Shown: one piece after another, positions 1-7,298 of the stretch
How positions within the stretch are numbered: position 1 is the stretch's first letter
How the letters are laid out: each line of letters begins with the position of its first letter
Origin: UBA9926 sp913052075
GTDB taxonomy: Bacteria > Pseudomonadota > Gammaproteobacteria > Pseudomonadales > Azotimanducaceae
Length of the DNA stretch: 15,332 nucleotides
NCBI GenBank assembly: GCA_913052075.1
Contig: CAJXDD010000041.1
Span: 1-15,332, forward strand
Direction: 5' to 3'
Notes under the pieces: generated by a model
Told to the model about the DNA's origin: nothing
The model's database searches: none
The model's input: the letters and a program-made list of their open reading frames with translations, nothing else
Made by a program: the position numbers and the translations under genes

Positions 1-928
1 GGGCCGGATCGATTGAACGCCCGTTTTTATGAATTTCATAGTGGACATGCGGTCCGGTGGAGCGACCCGTACTCCCCACCTCTCCAATTTGCTGCCCCTT
101 GCGAACGAAGAAGCCCGTTTCAACCGAAAGCTCGCGTTGATGAGCATAGCGTGTCTTGATCCCGCCTCCATGGTCGATGTCCACGACTTTGCCGTAACCA
201 GGCTTCGTTCCCGCAAACGTCACCACACCAGGCGCCATTGCGATGACGGGTGCTCCCTCTTTGCTGGCAATATCGATGCCATTGTGCCACGCTCTTCGAC
301 CGGTGATTGGGTCAGTTCTCATGCCGAAATTTGAGGATACCCAACTTTTCAAAACAGGTTTTCCTGCCAGTGATCGATTAGCTTCCCGATGCTCTCCCAA
401 CATGACTCGCTCGATCACTTCTAATTGAGCAGACCGATCTGTGAGTGACCTTGAAAGAGTTCTTAATGCTGCAGTTAATTCGCCCTCATCGAGATTAAGC
501 TCGCCAGCCATCTCATCCAACCCGGCCGTATCCTCCTCAATGTCCCGCAAGCCACCGAGCCCAGGTTCTGTTGAGAAGTCGAATTCACTAATGTCCCAGG
601 GAGATAGCTCTGTTAGACGTTGACCCAACGCATTCACGCGGGCCATTTGGTTCTCCAACCGAGCGATTTCAACCGCACTAGCTCGGAGATTGCGATATAC
701 AGTGGTTTCAAGAGCTGCGATCTCTGCAGTTTGAAGCTCGATGTCTCTCTTCATCATTACAAGCGAAGTCACAGCCAGCCGGGCATCTGTCTGTATGTAG
801 TGACGCCAAGCCACTGCAAAGACAATAACAGCGACCAAACATACCATTACTGCGAGCAGCAGACTTTTTGGACCTAACACCAAAGTATTGAAGTAGCGGG
901 CTTTATCACTGACTATGATAACTTTCAT
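1..928 (-). CDS. M23-family (LytM-type) metallopeptidase, membrane-anchored, 3' end cut by window edge
   Basis: I translated this from the complementary strand; it stays open to base 1, so the C-terminus lies outside the window (309 residues visible). It starts at ATG 926-928, the first start codon after an in-frame TAA. Residues about 20-41 form one hydrophobic segment, so the protein is probably an inner-membrane anchor with the rest in the periplasm. Residues about 55-105 and 130-185 look like coiled-coil or helical linker. The catalytic M23 domain runs from about 195: HNGID (H215, D219), YAH (H263) and GPHVHYE (H294, H296) match the zinc and catalytic signature of LytM/lysostaphin endopeptidases, so an active peptidoglycan hydrolase is likely, unlike degenerate EnvC/NlpD domains. 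It is divergent from dciA. M23 genes in this position often precede secA in pseudomonads, so secA may lie just beyond the edge; that is inference. Confidence 0.88.
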   Translation of the reverse strand, partial: MKVIIVSDKARYFNTLVLGPKSLLLAVMVCLVAVIVFAVAWRHYIQTDARLAVTSLVMMKRDIELQTAEIAALETTVYRNLRASAVEIARLENQMARVNALGQRLTELSPWDISEFDFSTEPGLGGLRDIEEDTAGLDEMAGELNLDEGELTAALRTLSRSLTDRSAQLEVIERVMLGEHREANRSLAGKPVLKSWVSSNFGMRTDPITGRRAWHNGIDIASKEGAPVIAMAPGVVTFAGTKPGYGKVVDIDHGGGIKTRYAHQRELSVETGFFVRKGQQIGEVGSTGRSTGPHVHYEIHKNGRSIDPA

Positions 929-981
929 ACGCTGACCATTTATCGCATCCTCATATTACCAGAAGACGCCTCGAAACCCTC

Positions 982-1440
982 ATGCAAGACCATCTTCTCA
1001 ATCAGCTCGACACCCCCGCCAGCAAAGTCACCAGGCAGTTGGTGAAGCAAGCCAAAGGGCTCGGTCGATTGAGTGACGAGCTATCCAGTGAACTGGGATT
1101 CTCTGTCTCTGTTTGCCGCGCAGAGGGAGCGACCCTCGTTCTGCAAGTCCACGATGGCTCCCTTGCCACCCGACTACGCTACCGGTCCCAATCAATCTTG
1201 CCCAGAGTCGAAACAGTCCTTAAGAAACCTTTTACCAACATCGATATCCGGGTGGGATCTCAGCCCGGCTGGGCATCAAGTGATAAGGGCGTGACCGAAT
1301 GGGCAAGATCAAGCCGAGAGCCCACCCCAATATCGAAGGAAACTAGCGCTTTGTTAGCCGAACAAGCCGAACTTGTGTCAGATCCAAGACTGAAAAGAGT
1401 CTTTGAGTCCCTCTCGTCGCGAAGGAAAAATTCCCGCTAG
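982..1440 (+). CDS. dciA: DciA-type (DUF721) replicative helicase loader
   Basis: This 152-residue protein matches the DUF721/DciA family. Residues about 15-95 hold the core, with a hydrophobic strand pair (SVSVCRAEG, ATLVLQVHDG) followed by the characteristic ATRLRYRSQSILP segment seen in gammaproteobacterial members. DciA is the ancestral loader that places DnaB helicase on DNA in bacteria lacking DnaC/DnaI. The C-terminal 55 residues are polar, rich in Ser, Arg and Glu, and probably disordered. It is the only plus-strand gene here, divergent from the M23 gene (53 bp apart) and convergent with lpxC, which begins its stop codon at the very next base. This neighbourhood (M23, dciA, lpxC) supports the call. 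The Shine-Dalgarno sequence in front of ATG 982 is weak. Family assignment is by recognition, not alignment. Confidence 0.8.
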   Translation: MQDHLLNQLDTPASKVTRQLVKQAKGLGRLSDELSSELGFSVSVCRAEGATLVLQVHDGSLATRLRYRSQSILPRVETVLKKPFTNIDIRVGSQPGWASSDKGVTEWARSSREPTPISKETSALLAEQAELVSDPRLKRVFESLSSRRKNSR

Positions 1441-2373
1441 CTAGCTCGCAACTTCGGGATTGGGGAGCCCTGCATAAGCTGTAGGCACCGTGGCGTCATC
1501 ACCAAACGTAACCAACTCCCAGGCTGATGCATTTTCAAGCAAGGCTTTCCTGAGCAGGTGATTTTCTGTGTGCCCAGATTTAAATCCGACGAATTCACCG
1601 ATCAGACTATATCCCAGAAGGTAGAGGTCACCGATCGCGTCCAATATTTTGTGTCTAACGAATTCGTCTTCATGGCGTAAACCGTCAGGATTCAATATGC
1701 GGTATTCATCAACAACGATGGCGTTATCTAAGCTGCCGCCCTTTGCAAGATTCATTTCGCGCAACTGCTCGAACTCCTGCATGAGCCCAAAAGTGCGCGC
1801 TCTGCTAACAGATTTGGTGAAATCTGTCTCAGAAAAATCAATGGTTGCCTGCTGACGCTTAATGACCGCGTTATCGTAAATAATAGTGTGCGATAACCTA
1901 AATCCGTCGTAAGGCCTGATTTCAACAGATTGCCCAAAATCGTTGCTAAGCTCTCCACCCTTCACCGTGACCGGTTTTTTGATCCGCAAAAAACGTTTGG
2001 CAGCGCGCTGGAGCTCAATACCCGCTGACTGAAGCAAAAAAACGAAGGTCGCCGAGCTGCCATCCATAATCGGCATCTCCGGCCCACTGATGTCTATGTA
2101 GAGGTTATCGATCGCCATTCCACTCAATGCCGCCATCAGGTGTTCGACAGTGGATATGCGGGCGCTTCCCTCGCCAACTGTAGTCGCAAGCTGGGTGTCT
2201 GAAACAGCTGCGTGCTGTGCTGGAATCTCAACAGCAGGGCTAAGGTCCGTTCGGATAAAACGAATACCCGTGTTGATTGGCGCAGGCCGCAGCGTTAAGC
2301 GCACCTTCTCGCCAGTATGCAGACCAATGCCTGTCGCACTAATCGCGTTTTTTAATGTTCTTTGCTTGATCAT
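1441..2373 (-). CDS. lpxC: UDP-3-O-acyl-N-acetylglucosamine deacetylase
   Basis: LpxC performs the committed step of lipid A synthesis: zinc-dependent deacetylation of UDP-3-O-(acyl)-GlcNAc in the cytoplasm. The 310-residue length fits the family (305 in E. coli). Zinc ligands are visible as H78 in STVEHLMAAL, and H241 and D245 in HKILDAIGD. E77 is the expected general base and H268 in SGHTENHLL the second catalytic histidine. The N-terminus MIKQRTLKNAISATGIGLHTG is typical. ATG 2371-2373 is preceded by a GAAGGA-type ribosome binding site. The gene follows ftsZ, as in E. coli, but a strong terminator and about 320 bp separate them, so it is probably a separate transcription unit. Its stop codon abuts the dciA stop codon. 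It shows that the organism makes lipopolysaccharide. Confidence 0.97.
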   Translation of the reverse strand: MIKQRTLKNAISATGIGLHTGEKVRLTLRPAPINTGIRFIRTDLSPAVEIPAQHAAVSDTQLATTVGEGSARISTVEHLMAALSGMAIDNLYIDISGPEMPIMDGSSATFVFLLQSAGIELQRAAKRFLRIKKPVTVKGGELSNDFGQSVEIRPYDGFRLSHTIIYDNAVIKRQQATIDFSETDFTKSVSRARTFGLMQEFEQLREMNLAKGGSLDNAIVVDEYRILNPDGLRHEDEFVRHKILDAIGDLYLLGYSLIGEFVGFKSGHTENHLLRKALLENASAWELVTFGDDATVPTAYAGLPNPEVAS

Positions 2374-2632
2374 TCCAAATCCTTCGCTTGAAACCCTTCC
2401 GCCTTAATTCGCGCAAACGCTTCCACTCGCCGCGACATTTTGACCGCCTGGTCGACAGTTTTAGGGTGGCTTCCTAGCCGACCTGTTTCAAAACGGCCCG
2501 AATGTTAGCAAACCTCACCTAAAAAACCTACGGAATTACTCCAATATTGACCCCAATAGTGGAGAAAAGTTGCAAACTTACACACTAAACCGAATATTTC
2601 TTAACTTTAGTATCGGATTAATAATTTTTGCC
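2374..2632. other. ftsZ-lpxC intergenic region
   Basis: There is no credible reading frame here. The half nearest the ftsZ terminator (about 2510-2632) is AT-rich and contains two near-copies of CCAATATTG/CCAATAGTG on the plus strand (2541-2561). The half next to lpxC is more GC-rich and would form a 5' leader of roughly 120 nt if the tentative promoter at 2502-2510 is used. I see no riboswitch signature. Confidence 0.6.
2502..2510 (-). promoter_or_regulatory. Possible extended -10 promoter for lpxC
   Basis: On the minus strand this reads TGCTAACAT, which fits an extended -10 element (TG-N-TAnnnT). It lies 129 bp before the lpxC start, downstream of the ftsZ terminator. No good -35 hexamer lies 16-18 bp upstream (a T-rich TAGGTT is the nearest), so the call rests on the extended -10 alone and is tentative. 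Confidence 0.3.
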
Positions 2633-2667
2633 AAAAAAAAGGGCGCGTTACAGGAGTAGCGCGCCCC
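2633..2667 (-). terminator. Intrinsic terminator after ftsZ
   Basis: Read on the minus strand, GGGCGCG pairs with CGCGCCC as a perfect 7-bp stem (2660-2666 with 2641-2647). Inside it is a C/A mismatch, then TAC pairs with GTA around a TCCT loop. Eight T residues follow directly (2633-2640). It begins about 30 bases past the ftsZ stop codon and should end the dcw transcript before lpxC. Confidence 0.92.
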
Positions 2668-2696
2668 AATTCGGTCAGTTTACTTAAGATGCTTTC

Positions 2697-3848
2697 TTAG
2701 TCAGCCTGGCGCCTCAAAAAAGCCGGAATATCAAGATACTCTAGATCCTGCTGCTTAACATCCCCTTTACCCTCACCCGCTGCTTTATTTCTAATAACTG
2801 TCGGCTTATCCAAGACCCCATAGTCAGGCACGCCATTTCCTGCTAAACGCTTGCGAAGCTCAGTCTGGAATTCAGCGGTCTTCTGATCTTCATCAAGCCC
2901 AAGCCCAGTTGCAACCACCGTTACACGCATTTCGTCTCCCATAGCTGGGTCGATCACCGTTCCGATAACGACAGTTGCATTCTCTGAAGCGAAATCCTCA
3001 ACCGTCGATCCTACTTCCGAGAATTCTGTGAGCGTAATGTCCAAACCTGCAGCAATATTTACCAGCAGCCCCTTCGCACCAGAAATATCAATATCTTCAA
3101 GCAATGGAGAGCGGACGGCAGCCTCAGCAGCCTCGATGGCCCGGTTGTCACCCTGTGCTAAACCAGACCCCATCATAGCCATGCCCATTTCAGACATCAC
3201 CGTCCTTACATCAGCAAAATCAACGTTTATCATTCCTGGTCGAATGATGAGATCAGCAATTCCCTGAACCGCGCCAAGCAGTACGTCATCTACGGTTGAA
3301 AACGCCTGAAGCAAAGGCGTGTCATCATTCATGATGTTCAACAACTTTTCGTTGGGCACCGTAATGAGCGAATCGACATACTCCGACAACTCAGCAATTC
3401 CTTGCTCCGCAATATTCATTCGCTTCTTGCCTTCAAAAGGGAAAGGCTTTGTCACCACAGCGACAGTCAGAATTCCAAGCTCGCGGGCGATTTGCGCGAC
3501 GATGGGAGCCGCGCCGGTTCCAGTACCACCACCCATGCCAGCCGTAATAAATACCATATCCGCACCTTCGAGCGACTCGCGCAACAATTCCTTGTCCTCG
3601 ATCGCGGCTTGCTTTCCTCTCTCTGGGTTAGCTCCCGCACCAAGCCCCTTTGTTACATCGTGACCCAATTGAAGGAGAGTTCCAGATCTCATGCGTTGCA
3701 ACGCTTGAGCGTCGGTATTCGCGCAAATGAAGTCCACTCCATCAATCTGCTTGTCCACCATATGCTGGACAGCATTGCCGCCGCCACCTCCCACTCCGAT
3801 GACCTTAATGACCGCGTGTTGCGGCGAGTTATCTACTAGTTCAAACAT
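2697..3848 (-). CDS. ftsZ: Cell division GTPase FtsZ
   Basis: FtsZ is the tubulin-like GTPase that polymerises into the cytoplasmic Z ring. The 383-residue length equals the E. coli protein's. The N-terminal GTPase domain holds GGGGGNAV near residue 20, the signature GGGTGTG at 106-112, and the T7 synergy loop NVDFADV at 208-214, whose aspartates complete the GTPase site of the next subunit. A short linker, about residues 330-366, is followed by the conserved tail LDIPAFLR near the end, the docking peptide for FtsA, ZipA and MinC. ATG 3846-3848 has a good AGGAGA site upstream. A 33-bp gap separates it from ftsA, the only real gap inside the operon besides the short mraZ-rsmH one. It is the last gene before the terminator. 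Confidence 0.98.
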   Translation of the reverse strand: MFELVDNSPQHAVIKVIGVGGGGGNAVQHMVDKQIDGVDFICANTDAQALQRMRSGTLLQLGHDVTKGLGAGANPERGKQAAIEDKELLRESLEGADMVFITAGMGGGTGTGAAPIVAQIARELGILTVAVVTKPFPFEGKKRMNIAEQGIAELSEYVDSLITVPNEKLLNIMNDDTPLLQAFSTVDDVLLGAVQGIADLIIRPGMINVDFADVRTVMSEMGMAMMGSGLAQGDNRAIEAAEAAVRSPLLEDIDISGAKGLLVNIAAGLDITLTEFSEVGSTVEDFASENATVVIGTVIDPAMGDEMRVTVVATGLGLDEDQKTAEFQTELRKRLAGNGVPDYGVLDKPTVIRNKAAGEGKGDVKQQDLEYLDIPAFLRRQAD

Positions 3849-3881
3849 GGATGATTCTCCTGACCGATTTATCCAAGGTTG

Positions 3882-5114
3882 TTATTGTCCAAGCAACCAG
3901 CTTTTGACTGACTGCCATATTGAACCGCTTTGCGTCTCGCTTCGGTGAGCTCCGTGAGATTGGGGATCATTCCCCAAACCGTACTGCAGCAGCCCGACAG
4001 ACGTGGCATAGATCGGGTTTCTCACGATATCTGAGAGACCAGCGACACTCTTTGGTTTTCCGATATTTACCGGCATATGAAAAATCTCCTCGGCAAGCTC
4101 AACGACCCCTTCCATTTTTGACGTACCCCCAGTAAGGACGATGCCCGCAGGGATCAGATCTTCAAAACCACTACGACGAAGCTCTGCCTGAATCAAAGTG
4201 AACAGCTCCTCGTACCGCGGCTCTATCACTTCGGCTAGCGCTTGTCTCGATAAATCCCTGTCATCGCGCTCGCCCACGCTGGGCACTTTTATTGTCTCGT
4301 TTTCACCAGCAAGAGAGGCCAGTGCACATCCATATTTAATCTTGATTTCCTCCGCGTTTTGCGTCGGCGTTCGAAGTGCCATCGCAATATCATTAGTCAC
4401 TTGATCCCCCGCGATAGGGATCACCGCGGTGTGCTTAATCGCACCCTCCGTGAAAATAGCGATATCAGAGGTACCGCCGCCTATATCAACCAAGCAGACC
4501 CCCAAATCTTTTTCATCGTCCGTCAACACCGCAAAACTTGAGGCCAACTGCTCCAGAATGATGTCGTCAACGGCTAGACCGCACTGCTGAATACACTTCT
4601 CGATGTTTTGTGCTGCATTCACCGCACATGTAACCAAGTGAACCTTCGCTTCCAGGCGGACCCCAGACATGCCAAGCGGCTCTTTGATCCCTTCCTGGCT
4701 ATCAATCAGAAATTCCTGAGGCAGAATGTGGAGAATTTTTTGATCTGCCGGAATCGCAACAGCCTGCGCTGCATCAATAACTCGATCAATGTCTGGCTGG
4801 AAAACCTCACGATCACGAATTGCAACTATCCCGTGAGAGCTCATGCTACGAATGTGGCTGCCAGCGATACCAGCGAAGACAGACTGTATTTGACAACCCG
4901 CCATAAGCTCGGCTTCTTCAACCGCTCGTTGAATGGATTGAACAGTTGAGTCAATGTTTACGACTACGCCTTTCTTTAACCCACGCGAGGCATGGCTTCC
5001 GATTCCAATAATTTCTAACTGCCCTTCTGGACCAAGCTCTCCAACAATGGCAACTATTTTGGACGTCCCGATATCTAGTCCAACGACCATACGACCAGCC
5101 ACACTCCGATTCAT
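3882..5114 (-). CDS. ftsA: Cell division protein FtsA (actin-like membrane anchor for FtsZ)
   Basis: FtsA is an actin-family ATPase that binds the FtsZ tail and tethers the Z ring to the inner membrane, recruiting later division proteins. The protein has 410 residues (E. coli 420). Visible motifs are phosphate-1 (GLDIGTSKI, about 12-20), phosphate-2 (LVDIGGGTSDIAIF, about 208-221) and the adenosine loop (VLTGGTSKMEG, about 326-336). The last 13 residues (SIWQSVKSWLLGQ) form the amphipathic membrane-targeting helix. ATG 5112-5114 overlaps the ftsQ stop codon as ATGA, preceded by a GAGGGA site, so translation is probably coupled to ftsQ. Confidence 0.97.
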   Translation of the reverse strand: MNRSVAGRMVVGLDIGTSKIVAIVGELGPEGQLEIIGIGSHASRGLKKGVVVNIDSTVQSIQRAVEEAELMAGCQIQSVFAGIAGSHIRSMSSHGIVAIRDREVFQPDIDRVIDAAQAVAIPADQKILHILPQEFLIDSQEGIKEPLGMSGVRLEAKVHLVTCAVNAAQNIEKCIQQCGLAVDDIILEQLASSFAVLTDDEKDLGVCLVDIGGGTSDIAIFTEGAIKHTAVIPIAGDQVTNDIAMALRTPTQNAEEIKIKYGCALASLAGENETIKVPSVGERDDRDLSRQALAEVIEPRYEELFTLIQAELRRSGFEDLIPAGIVLTGGTSKMEGVVELAEEIFHMPVNIGKPKSVAGLSDIVRNPIYATSVGLLQYGLGNDPQSHGAHRSETQSGSIWQSVKSWLLGQ

Positions 5115-5833
5115 AGGTTATCCCTCGTTGTAACGTCCGCATTTGATGACCACATCTGGTTCAGGGTAGGAAGTGAGCTATTGAGCGCGACACCATCTGG
5201 GTACCGAGCATCAATTCGAATCTGCGTCTCCTTGACACTGTGAGCCTTTAATCGGTCTGTAACGGCCAACGCTCGTGACAGTCGATCCATTAGTTCCTCT
5301 CTCCCAAGAAGGATTGACCAGCCATTATCTAACTCGACCTCGACAGATCCGCGCTCGCGAACATAGAGCGCCTTGATTTTGTCCCGCGTCAGCATCTGAC
5401 TGACTCGCTGATAAGTGCGCATCACTGCATCTAATTGATCAGCTGGCCCGTGCAGGTGAGGGAGGTCAAATCCAGTCAGCAGGGGAGAACTGAAAGTTGT
5501 CCCTTGCTGATTAATAAACCCAAGGTCATTCCAATAGGCGATAGGGATCTCAGACTCAACCTCCACCACTAACCTACTTGGCCAACGCAAAGTAACATCT
5601 ACACGTGCAACCCAATCGATTCGTTCGAGACTTGATTTCACGCTGTCAATATCACCGAGATCGGACGCAATACTAGTCAGTGCTGAGCGAAGATCAGCGC
5701 GTCGCCGATCATCAATCTCACCAATAATCTGCACCAAACCAACCTCTTTCTCGGTCGGTGTCAGGCCTCTTACTTGAGCGGCCGCAACAATGACTCCAAT
5801 GATTAGCAAGCTCCAACCAATCAATCTCAACAC
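5111..5833 (-). CDS. ftsQ: Cell division protein FtsQ
   Basis: FtsQ is a single-pass inner-membrane protein that bridges early and late divisome parts and binds FtsL/FtsB in the periplasm. Here a transmembrane segment (IGWSLLIIGVIVAAAQV) is almost at the N-terminus. It is followed by a POTRA domain (through SSLERIDWVARVDVTLRWPSRLVVEVES) and a beta domain with ALYVRERGSVEVELDNGW and IRIDARYPDG. I chose GTG 5831-5833, one base after the murC TAA, because a purine-rich GAGAGGGGG lies in front, giving 240 residues. The alternative TTG at 5854 adds seven residues and overlaps murC by 20 nt, but has a poorer ribosome site. Either way the cytoplasmic tail is much shorter than in E. coli. In the usual order ddlB precedes ftsQ; here murC does. 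Confidence 0.92.
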   Translation of the reverse strand: MLRLIGWSLLIIGVIVAAAQVRGLTPTEKEVGLVQIIGEIDDRRRADLRSALTSIASDLGDIDSVKSSLERIDWVARVDVTLRWPSRLVVEVESEIPIAYWNDLGFINQQGTTFSSPLLTGFDLPHLHGPADQLDAVMRTYQRVSQMLTRDKIKALYVRERGSVEVELDNGWSILLGREELMDRLSRALAVTDRLKAHSVKETQIRIDARYPDGVALNSSLPTLNQMWSSNADVTTRDNL

Positions 5834-5834
5834 G

Positions 5835-7298
5835 TTAAGCGCCCCCTCTCTCAACCAATTCTACTTGCGGCTCTTTAAAGTGGTAACGGGCCTGAAGCTC
5901 TGCCGCGAGCGTTGCTGTTTCACCCGCACCCTGCGTCAACAAAATATCGTTATTTTCGATGATCGAGGCTATATGATCCCTCGCCACAGCAATCGACTCA
6001 GCCCAATGTGCGCGCTCTCCCATTTCCAATCTGAGTCGCTCATATAAATCGAACCCTGTCGAACCAGGAATAGGCATCTCTCCTGCGGGGTAAACCTCCG
6101 TTAGGAGCAGAACGTCGACGGATTTAAGCACCTCAACAAATTGGTCAAATAATTCGCTAGTTCGAGAGTAGCGATGAGGCTGATAGACCATAACCACTCG
6201 TCTATCGGGCCAACTAGCGCGTGCAGCATCGATAGTGGCTCGAACCTCGCTAGGATGATGTCCATAATCGTCTACCAACATAAAATGAGAACCGTCCGCA
6301 TAACACCGACCCAACACTTCAAAACGACGACCAACACCTGAAAACTCGGCAAGCCCAAGTTGAATGGCCGACTGCTCCAACTCTTGATCGATGGCGACTG
6401 CGGTAGCGGCTAGGGCGTTCAGGACGTTGTGCCTGCCTGGCATAGAAATCTGTACTGGGAATCGGTCGCCTGTAGCCTGAACGACCACATCAAAAAATGA
6501 GGTCGTTTCCACCTGACGCCACCTCTCAGCACGCACATCAGCATTCTCCGAAAACCCGTAAGTGATGATTGGCCTAGTAATCTGGGGGATCATCGATGCA
6601 ACGATAGGATCATCCACACACGCAATGAGCAGGCCATAAAACGGCAGGTTGTGGATAAACCCTAAAAACGCCTCTCTCAGCTTGCTGAAACTTCCGTCGT
6701 AATTAACCAAATGATCTCGGTCCACGTTGGTCAGCACCGTAATCATCGGCAGCAAATGCACAAATGAAGCATCACTTTCATCGGCCTCAGCGATCAAATA
6801 GCGCCCAGAGCCTAGCTTCGCATTACTTTGCACACCTTTTAACAAACCACCAATGATGAAAGTAGGATCTTTGTTAGCGGCGCCAAATAAACTCGCAACG
6901 ATGCTTGTCGTCGTGGTCTTACCATGAGTTCCCGCCACAGCTATTCCGAACCGGTAGCGCATTAGCTCGCCCAGCATCTCGGCACGTCTAATGACTGGGA
7001 TGCGTTTTTCCTTGGCTGCCCTGATCTCTGGATTCGCATCATCAACCGCGCTCGAGACGACAACGACATCTCGACACTCCACGTGCGCTTCGCGATGCCC
7101 CAGAAACACTTTCACGCCCAAGGATTGCAATCTCTGTGTTACCTTGCTCTCGGCTAGATCCGAGCCGGAAATCTCAAATCCTTGATTGACCAGCACCTCC
7201 GCGATCCCGCTCATGCCAGAACCACCAACACCAACAAAATGAATGGATTTAACCCTGCCCATCTCCGCAAGGGACAGTTGTTCGAGACGTCGAGTCAC
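5835..7298 (-). CDS. murC: UDP-N-acetylmuramate--L-alanine ligase
   Basis: MurC adds L-alanine to UDP-MurNAc using ATP, the first peptide step of peptidoglycan precursor synthesis in the cytoplasm. I chose GTG 7296-7298: it overlaps the ftsW stop as GTGA and has an excellent AAAGGAGG site six bases upstream (7305-7312), giving 487 residues (E. coli 491). An upstream start at 7382 would add 28 residues of unrelated sequence inside ftsW and is rejected. Motifs: nucleotide-binding loop HFVGVGGSGMSG at about 20-31, P-loop GTHGKTT at 123-129, EADESDASF, NVDRDHLVNYDG, the glycine-rich PGRHNVLNALAA, and the C-terminal DDYGHHPSEV and YQPHRYSRT. Its neighbours differ from the usual order: murG is missing upstream and murB/ddlB downstream. 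Confidence 0.97.
   Translation of the reverse strand: MTRRLEQLSLAEMGRVKSIHFVGVGGSGMSGIAEVLVNQGFEISGSDLAESKVTQRLQSLGVKVFLGHREAHVECRDVVVVSSAVDDANPEIRAAKEKRIPVIRRAEMLGELMRYRFGIAVAGTHGKTTTTSIVASLFGAANKDPTFIIGGLLKGVQSNAKLGSGRYLIAEADESDASFVHLLPMITVLTNVDRDHLVNYDGSFSKLREAFLGFIHNLPFYGLLIACVDDPIVASMIPQITRPIITYGFSENADVRAERWRQVETTSFFDVVVQATGDRFPVQISMPGRHNVLNALAATAVAIDQELEQSAIQLGLAEFSGVGRRFEVLGRCYADGSHFMLVDDYGHHPSEVRATIDAARASWPDRRVVMVYQPHRYSRTSELFDQFVEVLKSVDVLLLTEVYPAGEMPIPGSTGFDLYERLRLEMGERAHWAESIAVARDHIASIIENNDILLTQGAGETATLAAELQARYHFKEPQVELVERGGA

Noticed and set aside
29..334. 101-codon plus-strand frame at the left edge
   Set aside because: It lies opposite the M23 catalytic domain, whose motifs on the minus strand are unmistakable.
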